Of a DNA stretch of 64,000 nt, positions 1-12,861 are shown in pieces (position 1 is the stretch's first letter; each line of letters begins with the position of its first letter). Position numbers and translations under genes: made by a program. The notes under the pieces were generated by a model that was not told the DNA's origin, did no database searches, and saw only the letters and a program-made list of their open reading frames with translations. Source of the DNA: Paracentrotus lividus (taxonomy: Eukaryota > Echinodermata > Echinoidea > Camarodonta > Echinidae). The DNA is taken from assembly GCA_940671915.1 (NCBI GenBank), contig CALNVZ010003433.1, forward strand, positions 27,214,582 through 27,278,581, in the 5' to 3' direction.

Positions 1-1710
1 TCTCTCTCGCTCTCCCTCTCTCACCTACCTTTTGCTTTTCTCCTCTCTTTCTTAATATTTCTTCCTGCTTTTTTTCTATCTGAAAAGCAAGTTATGTTTA
101 CAGGACAAGGTTGAATGGTGCAATGTCCTTTCTCAATGCTTGTATCAATGGTAGGATTAAAAACTTGAGGTGGAAGAAATCACACCATTCATGTTGAGGG
201 TGAGGAATGCACGTACATGGGATAAGATCGTGGACACAAAGAAAGAAGAAAAAAAATAAATAAAGATAAAAGGAAAAGAAAAAGAGAAGGAATGACAGAC
301 AAAGAGAACAAATAGAGAAAATGGATAAACATAACAAATAGAGAAAAGCTTGAAATAAAATAAAATAAAAAGATAAAATCTCTGAATGGGCAGGCGGATT
401 AAATATGATATTCCACTAAAAAAAACGAGTATGATAAACCACAAAACATATTTTATTATGCCAACTGCTGGAGGCTCTACAAATCCATATTTGTTCAGAG
501 AAAACTATATTTAAAGAAAAGAGGGGGAGGGGGATCATCCGACTCCCTTCTTTGCAGCTATTTATTTGCAAGAAATGAAGAATAGTTTTCACCTCAAACT
601 GTACTTTCACCAGCGTGTAGTTAAGCTAGAGTGGAATAGCGCCATCTAGAGTCTATCTGATGTCAGTTATGTCAATCACTATCTGTCCCATTCTCCAATG
701 TGCATTGCTCTCTTACAGCATGTATTTCACATTTCAAGAAGAGAAAAGCTTCAATTGAAATTAAATATATCTGAAGACTTTTGAAGGTTTTGGTGATCCA
801 TTTTTTTTTTCAACTTATAGGTAAAGATTGGTGTAAGTTTTGTATGTGTGTCAAGTAGCCTATAAGCCTCCTTAGTATTTAGAAAAAGACTCGGATAGAT
901 TATTTAATAAAATATATTTTCAAATATGTATTTATTTTTCCTCTCCTCTTTCTTTCTTAGTTTCAGAACTTCTTTATCCACAAATAACAAGGCAAAGTAG
1001 AAGAATGACAAATCCCTGATAATTGATGCAAATAATGATAAAAGTTGACAGCTTTTACTAGTCTGACATGTGCTAGAAAAATTTGGGGTGTACAAGAATC
1101 TGACATCCACCCCCCCCCCCTCAATTTAATGCTGAATTCGCTCCTGTTCTTTCTCTACTATATAATAAAAATGGTAAGCCTAAACCTAAGTTCTTTGAAT
1201 TGATATCATGATCTAACTGGTATGACCTAACCAAACGGAGCACCTCATTATAATGGACCTCGACTGTACTCCAACATAAAACCCTCATGTCATTAGCAAG
1301 AATCTACATGTATGGCAATGTTGGCTCTAAGGACGATTTGGTTTCTTACAAAGTGAACTGTTGCATAAAATGGTTGGGTCATTAGAAAGTGTGCTGTAAT
1401 ATACAGAGGGCTATTGTACAGCAAAGATGTTTTTCGTTAATTTATTTGAACAGCGGGCTGTCCCGCTATGTAACAGTCTGGCTTGTTTGCAAATATCCTT
1501 TCCTTTCCTCTGTTTACATTACAACCAATGGGCTACTGTTTGTCAAAGATGGTGGTAAAATAAAATGTGTCCCCTTATGCCCCACAGCAGCATGAAAGAT
1601 GGAAAAAGAAAAAGGAAACAACCTGTACACCTTGTAGTAAGGCTAGAGTATTCCAAGCTGTTACAAGTAGGATGTTCCTTCCCTAAAAATATTGAATGAA
1701 GACACAGAAA
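1..1710. other. Noncoding, low-complexity start of window
   Basis: Positions 1-70 are pyrimidine-rich (CT), 236-345 purine-rich (AAAG/AAAT), with a poly-T near 802-811 and a poly-C near 1111-1120. At 812-830 the plus strand reads a T-rich tract then CAACTTATAG|GTAAAG, a good acceptor with a poor donor. No gene seen. Confidence 0.6.
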
Positions 1711-1719
1711 GACAAACTA

Positions 1720-1862
1720 AAGAGAGAGAGAGAGAGAGAGAAGGGAGGAGATAAATACAGAAGAGAAGAAGAAACAAAAATAAAAGACAGAAAGGGAAAT
1801 AGTTAAAGTGTAAAAGTTAAAGGCGAGACAGTAGAGCAGAAGAGAGAGAGAGAGAGAGAGGG
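1720..1862. repeat. (GA)n microsatellites, two blocks
   Basis: Two GA dinucleotide runs (about 1722-1741 and 1841-1861) are separated by purine-rich sequence. The minus-strand open frame across them (1717-2004) is low-complexity Ser/Leu and is not a gene. Confidence 0.9.
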
Positions 1863-2213
1863 ACAGAAAGAGAATGGGAGGGCGTTGGGCGACAACGCCT
1901 GCCTCCAACAACAAAAGAGCTGGAGGGAAGCACCTTTTCATAAATGTGTTGAAAAGTAGAGCACAATAAAGAGAGGAGTTAATAGCATGGCTTTGACAAC
2001 ACAATTACACAAGAATAGACGCTTGGTCCAGATAGATTTTTCCATAGATAAACAAATGAGTCATGTCTGAGTTGGTTTGCAATAGAAAGAATGTCACACA
2101 TTTATCTATTAACTCTCACATTAAAGAGGAATTTAGGGCACCCAGATAGCTTTGAGAAAAAAGTAAAGTTGAGGTAATAGGTATCCCCTTGGCTTCCTGC
2201 ACTTTACTTCCAT

Positions 2214-2260
2214 GTCTTACCTATCTGAAGTTGACTCTGTAAAAGTTGAATATTTTTCTC
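2214..2260 (-). other. Weak candidate recursive splice site (5th)
   Basis: The minus strand reads ...CAACTTCAGATAG|GTAAGACAT with the AG|GT junction at 2220/2221. The donor is GTAAGA rather than GTAAGT. The acceptor region has other AGs within 20 bases (ACAGAGTC, TTCAG), which would normally be used first. It is noted because it continues the spacing (14.7 kb beyond the 16891 site) on the same strand. It may be chance. Confidence 0.2.
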
Positions 2261-2849
2261 TCAATCATCAAAAAATGATATGAGCTTGCAATTCTATTCT
2301 CTATTATCTCTTTATGAAAAAAAAAGTTGCACTTTTGCTTTGTATATCACCACCCTGAACAAGTGGAGTTCCTACTTCCTGTAACCATGGCAACACACAT
2401 CAACACTAAAGAGTACAGTTATCTTCTTATCCTCTTATCTTCTTTTTTCATCTCTTTTTTCTCTCTCAAAAGACAGGCACTGTTCCAAGGTAGCTTCCTG
2501 CATAATTTTCCCATTGCTCACAAAAGTATGTGCTTTCTGTATTCAAATCTATTTGAACCGGATGATACAGCAAGAGATGGGTTAAATTCATTGGTCAGTG
2601 GAATATGAGTATAAGGTTACAGAATAAGATTCACATTGGGCCAAAAAATTAAACATGCAATTGGCTACAAAGATGTTCCTTTTGTGGGAAAAAAAAAATT
2701 TGTTAGCATTCCAAACCTAGCATTGTTTCTATGGTGATTGAAGTAATATGATCGCTGGTATTATGGAGATCATATTCACAAAATTAAAACCATACCATTT
2801 CAGTGGTTTTTACCCTTTGACTCTCCACTTCCATCTCCCAATATCCTCC

Positions 2850-2854
<5 letters not shown>

Positions 2855-2899
<45 letters not shown>
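2855..2899. repeat. (CT)n microsatellite
   Basis: Uninterrupted CT dinucleotide tract of about 45 bases, inside a longer pyrimidine-rich stretch to about 2960. Open frames across it encode only Leu/Ser or Glu/Arg runs and are not genes. Confidence 0.95.
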
Positions 2900-2901
<2 letters not shown>

Positions 2902-3109
2902 CCTCTCTCTCTGCCTCCCTTTCACTTTCTCTATCGATCTTGATCTTCCCACAATCCCCTATCTGTGGACATATATAACAATTATCTTTGCACAGCGATA
3001 CTAATGAACAAATCACATCTATAGTTCTATCTGTATTGGGTTCAAAACAGATAACAAGACCTCCAATGATAGAAAAGGTCAAAGCCAAAGGTCATAACTA
3101 TTTTTCAGC

Positions 3110-3318
3110 TCAAGGAAACCATCATTACTACAGTTTATTTCAAGTTTCTTCAATTCAACACTATTGTCAGGCACCCACAAGCACCACCTGGGTATGGTGT
3201 GGCAAATTTCCATGAATGTCTTTCCAGAGGTCATTCAATTATGAAGTGGTCTAGGTCTTGAACCCTCAACTTTCTAATCCACAATCCACTGACTCAACCA
3301 CTAGACCTCGCCCCAATA
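3110..3318 (-). mobile_element. tRNA-derived SINE-like element
   Basis: On the minus strand, starting near 3318, the sequence carries an A-box-like stretch (TAGTGGTTGAGTCAGTGG, 3303-3286) and, about 50 bases later, a perfect B box GGTTCAAGACC (3264-3254) matching GGTTCRANNCC. This spacing is that of an internal RNA polymerase III promoter in a tRNA gene. The arms do not fold into a clean tRNA (no matching acceptor stem; weak anticodon stem), and a non-tRNA body follows to roughly 3110. That fits a tRNA-head SINE better than a functional tRNA. The 3' boundary and target duplication could not be set. It could also be a decayed tRNA pseudogene. Confidence 0.5.
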
Positions 3319-4518
3319 AGCTCTTGCATTCTTCTATTCTCTTTCGTTCCATGATCACAGCATAAGTGCCCAGATCAGGAGAAACATGAAACCACATAAA
3401 CCCATCAACATTTTCCGCCAACGGAAAGTCATAACCCTTGGGGGAGAAAACAGTAATTGTGAGTGAAAATGTTCAGAATAGAATGTTTAAAAATATATGT
3501 CAGCGGTAAGGACTTAACTCCACAAGGGAACAAGTTACAGTGACCTTCTGGTACCCGGCTTTCAATATGGATCTTACAGACAAAATGGCAACTATGATTT
3601 GGAAGAACTTGACATGTCCGAAACTGCAGGTCATGTTAAGAGTAGTACAACTATCCATTTGAACTCAATTTTCAGCTGAGAGCGGGAAGGAGACTAACTC
3701 ATACTATTTGCACACATAGTTAAGGCTTTTTGCATCTTAAAAATATTGTTTGAGTCTATTACTTCAAATTGCCAGGTATGTAGAATAACACAAAATCGCA
3801 GAGTAATAAAGAAGCAATTTTCAACCAATTCATGTAATGTCACATGTACTATTGCCAGGAATGACAGAAAGACTATAAAAGACAGAAATTAGTCTCAAAC
3901 CTCATTTAATCAAAATGCAATTGACTACCAATCGAGCAATTTGTACCAAATATCCATCTCAGCTTTGAAAAAAAAATTGCAGAAAATGGTCTGATATGTT
4001 GCATCAATTGGAATTTCACTGAAATAGAACATATTGGGGCAGTGTCGGTAATTTGACATTCTAGCCTGTTGACGTTAAACTGGCCCAAATTGGGCTTTTA
4101 TGGCACTTTAGTCAAACTGGTTGCATGTATCCGAGGAATTTCCCTTTAAAACTTGAACTGGAGCTTTCGCACTTGGCAAGTTCACTTCGATTCCAACTCC
4201 ACTTACAAAGCAATAGATTTCTCAGGTTATAGACTTCTTTTCAAGACTTTTTTTTTTGGTGAAAACAATTCCGAACCATATAGATGTTGGGAACGGTGTT
4301 ACTCCAATGAAGAAAGACACCTAAATATTTCAATAAGAACTTAAAATATATATTCTACATGCAAAATGATATTCATGGTTGATCCACACCATAGATTTCC
4401 AATATCAGACAAATAGCGGACAACATTGATCTATTTGGGTCTGTTTTCCAAGACTCAGCGCGATTTGTGAATGGGGAGAAGTGCCACTTACACCTTGGGT
4501 GACTAGTATGTTGAATAA

Positions 4519-4552
4519 TTCATGAGCCAATGAGTCACTCATGAATATGCAT
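4519..4552. promoter_or_regulatory. Palindrome-rich AP-1/POU-like motif cluster
   Basis: ATTCATGAG (4518-4526) and CTCATGAAT (4538-4546) are 9-bp inverted arms. Between and overlapping them is the palindrome TGAGTCACTCA (4531-4541), which contains the AP-1 consensus TGAGTCA. It overlaps ATGAATATGCAT (4541-4552), which resembles a palindromic POU-dimer site. E-box-like CACCTG words and a CpG-richer stretch follow to about 4620. An intronic enhancer is an inference from motif density only. Confidence 0.3.
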
Positions 4553-5164
4553 GACTTTGCGCACACCTGAGAATCGATTTAATCTCACCTGCAGGCGTTC
4601 CGAGGTGCGTGATGGGGCGAGAAAAACTCTGAAAAGCATTTTTTAAACCTTGGTCACACCAGCCGAAATGGAACTAAAAACGATATTGAAGTGAACAACT
4701 GATTATATTATTGTGGATGGAAAGTTAGGGGTCGCTTGGGAGTAGTGTGACAGGGTTTTTACAGAAATCTCGCTATATTGGAAATAGTATATGAAATCAT
4801 TAAAAAGTGGGTTAAATTTACCCAAGGAGGCCAGAAGTTTTGTGAACCAAACTTCTTTGCTTCAGTTCAAGATCAAAGTTTCATGCTTCCTCCAATATCC
4901 CCCCTCCCAAAGTCACCCTCTCACAGTTGTGAATTGGATAGATAGGGGCTCAGGTAAATTGCTCCTGAAAATATTCTTTTAATACCCCCATAATACAATG
5001 ACTGAGAAGAAGTTAAAGAATTATAATTAATAATGATGAAAGCTAAAAGTAGCCTCAAAATAATTGCCCTTTTCTTCGCCCCTCCCCCGAACCTTTATGA
5101 TTTCATCTTGTGTATTCAAGATGCGTTCTGGCAACTAATGAGTAAGGGTGTAAAGTGGTCAGCT

Positions 5165-5360
5165 AGGTCCCCAGTCAGGTGGTATGGAGCGAATGGTGTT
5201 ACCCCCTGTAGTATCCCAAAGATCAATGATAAATACTGTAGCCACCATCTAATGAGAAAGGTGTTCAATGACGTCCCCAGTCTGGTGGTGTAAGGTCACA
5301 TCATCAGGTGGTACAGGGGTGCATCATATTACTCCTTTACCTGCTCCCAAAGATCATTGA
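5165..5360. repeat. Diverged two-copy direct repeat (~130 bp)
   Basis: The words CAGGTGGTA...GTGTTACCCCCTGTAG...CCCAAAGATCAATGA (from about 5176) recur as CAGGTGGTA...ATATTACTCC...CCCAAAGATCATTGA (from about 5305). The copies are well diverged. No coding sense is evident. Confidence 0.45.
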
Positions 5361-5553
5361 CTGGGGCCAAATCAATATTAAAAGCAACACCTGCAAATGA
5401 CCTCCACAGATCTCTTACAAAGAGGGTTCAACTTCAAAGAACTTTATCTATATGACTAGAGAGGGTCCTAATAAGAGGATGACTTCAACTAAATGGGGTT
5501 TCAATAGTGAAAAAACAACTTATTTAATACTTTACATATCATTTAGGAGAATC

Positions 5554-5569
5554 GGGGGGGGGGGGGGGG
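5554..5569. repeat. Poly-G tract (16 bases)
   Basis: Run of 16 G in AT-rich sequence; many G/C homopolymers of 8-16 bases are scattered through the window (for example 13373-13384, 14754-14764, 36059-36070, 52280-52291, 56236-56247, 59724-59737). They can slip and could form quadruplexes. Confidence 0.9.
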
Positions 5570-8500
5570 TGTCGTATTTTACCATTCTAAATGTAATAAA
5601 AGCATATTAGCATACATAAATACATGAAATACAGTTCCTCATTTTGTGGGAGAGGGAGGGGAGGAGTTGAGACATATGTAAACAAAGAAACGTCTTCTGT
5701 AGCATTGTAATTTTCTGTAATATTATATTAATCAGAAAAGTAATAAAAATATTTTAGCAGACATTCTTATTGATGGTTTTGATAACTATGCTTAGAGACA
5801 GAAGGGCGAACTCTCATAAAATGAACACCCTTCTGAAGCAGTCATAAAAACCTCATTTCAATACATATTAAGCACCCACATAATTTCACATTTTTCAAAT
5901 TGATAAAAAGAATTGCCTCATATTATAAACAAAGATAAATCTATGGAGATAAATAACAGTGTGATTAAACGAGAAAGATTGTTTATTCATTTCCACTCTC
6001 TCTTTCTCTTTAATTTCTGTCTCTCTCTCTTTTTCTGTCTCTTTACCTTCCAACATCAATTCCATCTCCTACCCTTCCTCGCTCTCCCTTGATCCCTTGT
6101 CTCCCTGCCTCTCTCTTCCTCTCTGCCTATCCCTCCCTCCCTCTTTATCTCTTCATATCTTTGCCAGTCTGACACATTCTAAATCATCTTTCCTCGGCAA
6201 TAACAGATATGTGTAGCATCGTAATAAGCACCCATATAACTATACACCTTCCCATCACATTGACTAATAAATGTCATCGCTGCAAGATAGAAGAATTTGA
6301 AATGTTCCAGTTCTTTAGACCTCATAGGATGGATAACTGGCTACCATTTGAAAGGAGGATATAAAACCAGAACCTTTCTAGATTTTGTTGTTGTTGTTTT
6401 CTTTTCTTTTTGTTAGGAATTCAGATTTATGAATGTTTCACACTTTCCAGTCATAAGATTAATTAACGTATTTATTCCTTCTTTATTATTCTTATAGCCT
6501 GTATCTTTACTTTTAAAACAGGGTAGTCCTGCTGTAGACATGGTCTTTTTATGCAGACTAAATTTCAATCAAAGGGTAACATTCATAGTCCCTGATTTAT
6601 TAGGGGGTTTATTGGTAATTTTTTTCTTTTCTTTTCAATGCCAGAAAGTGTTGTTTCGAATCAGTTTCTAGTGAAAGTTGCAGTAGATATTACTGTCAAA
6701 TACTGATATTAACTTGTCACTGTTGAAAGAAAATATTTGTGTAAAAGTATAAGATACATTCTCAATAAATACCTGAATATATAATATGCAGGGAACTCAA
6801 AACAAATACTTCACAATATAACTTAACACCTTTTACTGAGACAAGAGGTACGTTTGTCTCAAAACCCAGCCTAATAAATCTTAACTAATGCAAACAATGC
6901 CTAGTTTCTTACCATTTTTATCCACCTAACTACTGGGGTCAAGTTTAGTTTTGAGAGGGGGCAACAGCAGCCTAGCAACATCAACAATCAGACCGTTTGG
7001 TGTAAATTGGGATGAATTTACGAGCCATCCCAAAAAGTGAAACAGTAAGTTAGGCCTATCGTCTGTTGAGGGCAGTAGGGTGATAAGTAAAGTATTGGAG
7101 TCGAGCCATTCCAGCAAGTAATGAAATGAACCATTACTTTACAAATTGCAGAGTAAGATTTGTAGCGAGTTCAAGAATTTTTAAAGCAGAAAATAAAACC
7201 ATACAATAATAGCTAAATGTACTTCATTACGTTTTTATTCATTTATCTATTTATTTACAAAATCATAGAAATTAGTTTGTAATTTTTAAAGTGAATGTGG
7301 CATATTTTTTTTTAAATATATATTCCACTCCTTTATAATAAGATATTAACAACAGCATACAATATTACACAGATTAGATTCTATATTCATAGTTTTCTCA
7401 ACAAATACAAATGCAGATTAAGATATTGAACAAAAAAATTAAGTCAAATATTTTGTACTAAACCTTTAAGGCCCTCCTGATTCAAGATGCCGAGAAACAG
7501 TGTTACGACATCGACAAAAACATGTTTCAATGAAACCGAATCGCGAACAAATCTTCTTTGAAGTGTTTTTGCCTTTTTTTCTGGAGCAATCGAGGGTCAT
7601 CTCAATTTTATCCCATTTTCCAATCACCAATTGCAACACAAGCCCTAAATCGCAGCCACATGTCTTGACAAAATGCTCCCATTTCATCGGCATTTGCATG
7701 CTCTTTTAGTTTGTTATTTCGGCAAATTCTGTTACACCACAAATTTAATATAACTACATTGGGGAAACAACCCCCTGGATCTATACCAACAAATGAGCGG
7801 CTGGGATAGGGGGTGTTTTCACACAACCCTAATTAAGAACGGTCTTGTTTGATACGAGTATGGTCATTAGTCAACAAAAACTGCAGAGATGAAAAAACAG
7901 GGGGAGAGAAATCCAACCAACTTTTTAAAAACAACATAATACTTCACAAAATAATATCATAGGATATTCAGATGGTTTGTATATCTCAAATAAAAACCAT
8001 CTTGTAGATAGTAGATTGGTATCTGATACTGCTGGGCACTCATGATGCTTGCTTCAGGAATATTTCTCACAAAATTCAATGTTCATAAGCACTCTTTTCT
8101 ATTACTTGTTTTGTTCACTAAAAGTTGAGAGAGAACATACAATTCTACAAAAAAAAATGCAGAGAAAAGTATGGTGAAGTATTTACTTCTTTGAATGTCT
8201 CAAGTTTTATTATGGGTCTGATGTAACCTTTACCTATGACACAAAAGCTCCCTGACGAAGTCCTGATAATTGACTTGTTTTTCAGACCATATATCTATCA
8301 TCAGCTCTCATCTAAGTAAATCAAATTCAGCCTGAATTAAAGCATAGTATGAGCATATTACTACCCCACTTCCCAAGAGACTACAACCCATATCCTGCTG
8401 TGGTCTATCTTTCCAAAGACATCCTTTGGGATCACAAGCCTTGATGTAGAGCATCTTTGAATGGCATTCCTGTGGGGTATCAGCAGACTAGAATAATATG

Positions 8501-11500
8501 AATTTGTGAATTACACCAACCTTGACTTTGGTTTTTCTTCATTTGATAGCAATCTTGAGGTAATAAACTCATTTTTTAGCACTAATGACCCAAGTAATGT
8601 AATAATGTGATATACTGGTCTTTTTAGTCAATATATAGAAGGTTTACTAATATATATTTTGAAAATTATGATTTTCATTTTTTGACAAGGGCAGTTTCCT
8701 CTATATTTTTGCTATTTCAATAGAATAGATTTTATATAGGACCTATTGGTATGTTTTATGCATGGATTTTTATCTTTTAAGTTAAATTTTTTCCTTTTGC
8801 ACCCATCTAGAGCTCAAAATGAAATATAATACATCTTTCATTACACAAAATTAACTCTAAATTAATCTTTCTCTTCTCACTCTTAGTTTCCTTTTCCTAT
8901 TTAGGTGTTTACTTTTTCTTGTTTTAGCAGGGTAACTCCTCCTTAAAGCGTAAATTAAGAGAAGTTTTCACGACCTTCTCTTTCAAAAGATGCACATCAA
9001 TCTCTTGCATTAATCATAGAGTAAGATACATCTAAATTAATTACAAGATATCACACGCCCCTTGTTTGGACCCATCCATTTAGAAATATTCTCATCAAAT
9101 ATTTAAAAGATCTCATGCTAGCCTCCCTCACAGACTGGATGAATAATTTCCCATTCTCAATGGATATATATCTAGCGGTCTTTAATATTTCTTACAAACT
9201 TTTGGATTCTTGATTAATCACTAATGTTGATGATAATCCAATTAACTTTGGGGCTTACAGATTATTTATGCTTATCTTTGATTGTGATGAATACTCTCGT
9301 AAATGTATTTCTATTCATCTATTCAAAAAAATTGTTGCAATAATTCTCTTTGATTGGAGAATAAATATGATTCATTGCTGAGTGATACCAGGGAGGGGAA
9401 TAATTGACAAGATAAATCTCAACCTTCGAGAGTGTAATCCTTGAACATAAACCATGGGTATGTGTTCACATGAGCATTTATTGATTTAAAACATTGCATT
9501 TATTTTGAGAGTCAGAGGGACATTAGTTGGTGTGATTGTATAGATTATTGATTGTATGCCCTTACGGCCCATAAAAGATCATTATACTGACATTTTTGTG
9601 ACTAGGTATACAGCTCAGTCATCCATAGTATCATTCCTTAACATTGGTAATGTGTTCACATGAACTGTATACTAAAGATATAAAACATTATGCATGATTG
9701 AGCCACAAAAATTGAATGCTTTTATTTAACAATACATATAATCATATAAATCATTTTGCCCTAATGAATCTGGAAAAAATACTATACAAAGACAATATAT
9801 GTCTCAATATGTTTGAGAATATAATCCTTGAGCAGGAATAATAATTTGATTTGGATCAGGATCCAAATTATAATCAGTGAAAAGTTATGGGTTCATAAAG
9901 ATATCTTAAAGTAAGTTCAAAATTTGTTTTTGAACTGCATTGTTTTGTCTACATCTATGAGTGGCCATTTGATGGATGAAACAACAAATGACAACTTTTC
10001 GCTGTCTCCTCTTTAGTTCATGTAAAGTCACATCACAATAGGTTGTAGCTGTGTTAATGCATGGCACGCTTTTCTCTTCATCTATATTCACTTGAAAATG
10101 GCGTACAGGGCGTTCTAATAAAAAAAAAAGACACACAATTTTCCACTCACTGCAATATCTCTTCAAATGAAACCAAACTACATCTCCTATCATGCAATCA
10201 GAAATTTTTCTTTCTACTCACAGGAGATCACTTATTTAAAACGGTATTAAAATCAGCTACTTTATGAGGTGAAATTTTCGCAAGGGATTCATTTTCATAA
10301 ATTTCAGGAGGATTGACTCACACAATTTCCGACTTCAATGCAAGGCTATTTAGAATAATGAAAAAACAGCTCAAATGTTGTGAAAGTAAGTCCATGCAAA
10401 ATTCCTCACTGAGTCAAAAATATTGGCTTACAATATGTCGCAATTTACCCATTAAATAAAGTTTATGTTCAACTCCATTTATACTACTAGCAAAGTTTTC
10501 TGTTTTTGAAACACTCTGTATGGAAAATTCTTTAAATGGTATCACAGTGAGAAAGGGGGATATCCAGTGATAATGGAATTTGTGGCAAATTATACCCAAC
10601 GTGCCTCGGCACAGCTGGGTGGAACTGCATGCTGGGAAGGACTAGAACATGCAGGGATTGGCGATGTAGCCATCACAAGTGCTTGCCATAATTCTAAGTA
10701 GTGTTTGATATCAGATCAGTGTTTATTCTTAAACCATTTGATCATTTTTCCCTCATTTACTTGTCCAACATACACTTGACATTCAGTTGAAAACTCATAA
10801 TTTTATATTTTGTGAAGTACATAACAGAACAGAATATATAGTTATTATCTCTCTGAAATTATACATGATATTGAGCCTAGTTCTATTTGAAATTAAAGTT
10901 TCATCATTTGTGTTAAAACTGCAGCTGGACTGAAAGAAAGACGAAATCTCAATTCCATTTGGATAAAATAATATTATGCATGAAATAATTATAATTAGAT
11001 TCCAGTGTACTTTCATAGCTATTATTTGAACAAAAAACATACTAATCTCTTCAGCACCGGCCTTAATTTTTGTTTCCTTTAATATAAACGTAATGCTGAT
11101 CAGACAGCGTTTCATCAGTGATAGCAATTTCACACTCTTTGAAATATTTACACGCTTTCCTAGTCCTGCATTGGAGTGAGTCCACTCATGAAATTAAAAC
11201 CAACAAATGTTACTATCCCATAGATGTGGTAATTACAAAGCATTCAAGAATGAAATATATATTTGTTGATATAAGCCATCCAATTGCATCAATTGTCAAT
11301 ATGGTCACTGCTACACTTGTGTTCATACCATGATAATAATTGATGCTTGAAATAAGCGCCAAAAAAATATATCATATTTTCTCTCTCCCTCTCTCTCTCT
11401 TATAAGTTTTGTTTATATGCATATTTTCCAACACTTGCATGTTTTATATTCATATTCTATAATATTTTCAAATGTTATGAAGAGGCCATAATTAACAGAA

Positions 11501-11800
11501 TCTTTTTAGCCAACCCTCAATATATTAAAAAAAAATGTAGATTAATAATTTCTCTTCTGGCAATTTAATTTATCTTCAAAAATTTAATACTGTCTTTAAA
11601 AGAGCTAAATGTATTATGAAGCAATTCCATTAGCAATATCTCTGAAAGTGTGTGTCTAATATTTATATTTCTATTTAAAGAAACATTGGAAGAAGTTAGT
11701 ATTTCAACATTTTGCAACTAAGTTCTAATATCAAACATGATTCATGTCTGGAAACATTCACAGAAAGACTCACTTTCTTAAACTCCATTTGGCATTTCTT
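5570..11800. other. Long AT-rich noncoding stretch
   Basis: I see no gene, RNA or recognisable mobile element here. Minor features are a CT/CCCT-rich tract at 5990-6150, T/A-rich blocks around 7300-7440, and an imperfect inverted stretch at 10600-10625 (CCCAACGTGCC/GGCACAGCTGGG). The open frames at 7466-7826, 9906-10193 and 10795-11133 have no known domain and AT-driven composition. Confidence 0.6.
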
Positions 11801-11809
11801 CACAGCCAG

Positions 11810-11841
11810 TTGGGTGTTAACTTGCTTCATTTAACACCCAA
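11810..11841. repeat. Short perfect inverted repeat (11-bp arms)
   Basis: TTGGGTGTTAA and TTAACACCCAA flank a 10-base spacer. This could be the end of a small foldback element or a chance hairpin. It lies just before a less AT-rich stretch (11940-12360). Confidence 0.6.
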
Positions 11842-11939
11842 GTTTATTACACCATTCTGATTCACAACATGTATGGACAATATCTTGGGAATTTCAGACA
11901 ATTAGGCAACCTCCCTAAATCTCCAATTTATTTTCATCC

Positions 11940-12360
11940 CATGTTGCAGCCATGGATCCGGTTTTCGACTCATTTCAAAACAAGGGAAATATATCATGAA
12001 GTCGGTCGGTGGGAGCCTGCACGCTAAATGGGCCTTTACTTTGTTTTAAGTAATATGAGGTTTGAGCCCTTCTGGCGGGGAACAGACGATAATCCATTGC
12101 TGCCTTTTTCAATTCTTCAATTGAACAAAACTGGGTCGATTCCATAAAAAATTCCCTCTAAAACTGGGCCAAGATAGTTTTGGCCGACTTCTCGCTTTTC
12201 CCTCCAGTCCTAAGCTATTCGATCCATCACCTTAACACTATCGCAATGCACTTTCTTCTTGCGCAAATTTAGATGGTTCCTGGATTTGCTCACTCAGGTT
12301 TTTCTTTTAAAACACATTGCTTTGACCTATCCAGCCGGTAAGGTGAGTCACATATATGTA
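11940..12360. promoter_or_regulatory. Candidate conserved noncoding / enhancer block
   Basis: This interval is more GC-balanced and less repetitive than its surroundings. It contains an Otx-type TAATCC within ACGATAATCCATTGCTGC (12086-12103), a GATA-like word, and paired CAATT/AACAAAA words near 12110-12130 that resemble Sox sites. No exon is visible. Only cross-species alignment would show constraint. Confidence 0.2.
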
Positions 12361-12612
12361 TGAACATACTTTATGCATTTTCCATTATTTTACTGTCATT
12401 TTATAATGCCCGTCAGATTGTTTTCAAACCCAATACCTTTCGGGGAAAAGATGATATTTTGCCTAAAATATAAACCAGTCTAGGGGTTAAAAGTTTTCCT
12501 ATAACAGATTATTTCCTGTTTCTGCATCTTACACATTCTTCAAATCTATTTCTTCTTTTTCTTGGATTGATTCTCAATATATGACATTTCATATTTAATT
12601 TTATTCCCATAT

Positions 12613-12613
12613 C

Positions 12614-12653
<40 letters not shown>
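12613..12653. repeat. (CT)n(CA)n compound microsatellite
   Basis: About 19 bases of CT repeat (12613-12631) pass directly into about 22 bases of CA repeat (12632-12653). Confidence 0.95.
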
Positions 12654-12835
12654 TACGAGCCCAACCAATCTTTCTGTCTTCCACTCTATCTTCCCATCTT
12701 TCCCTTTCTCTGCATCTGTCTTTTTTGTTTTCTATATTCCTTCTCTTCTCTCTCACTCTCTTTCTTTATCCAACATTCTTTGATATCCTACATGTATACA
12801 CCTAGTTCTCTCCTCTTTATCTTTCATTATCCCCA

Positions 12836-12861
12836 TCTCTCTCTCTCTCTCTCTCTCTCTT
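12836..12861. repeat. (CT)n microsatellite
   Basis: CT dinucleotide run within a longer pyrimidine-rich region (12655-12880). Confidence 0.9.

Noticed and set aside
3236-3320. Functional tRNA gene on the minus strand
   Set aside because: A and B boxes are present but no acceptor-stem pairing is found, and a non-tRNA body follows. A SINE is more likely.
4578-4606. Minus-strand GCCTGCAG|GTGAGAT
   Set aside because: No real polypyrimidine tract upstream. Judged chance.
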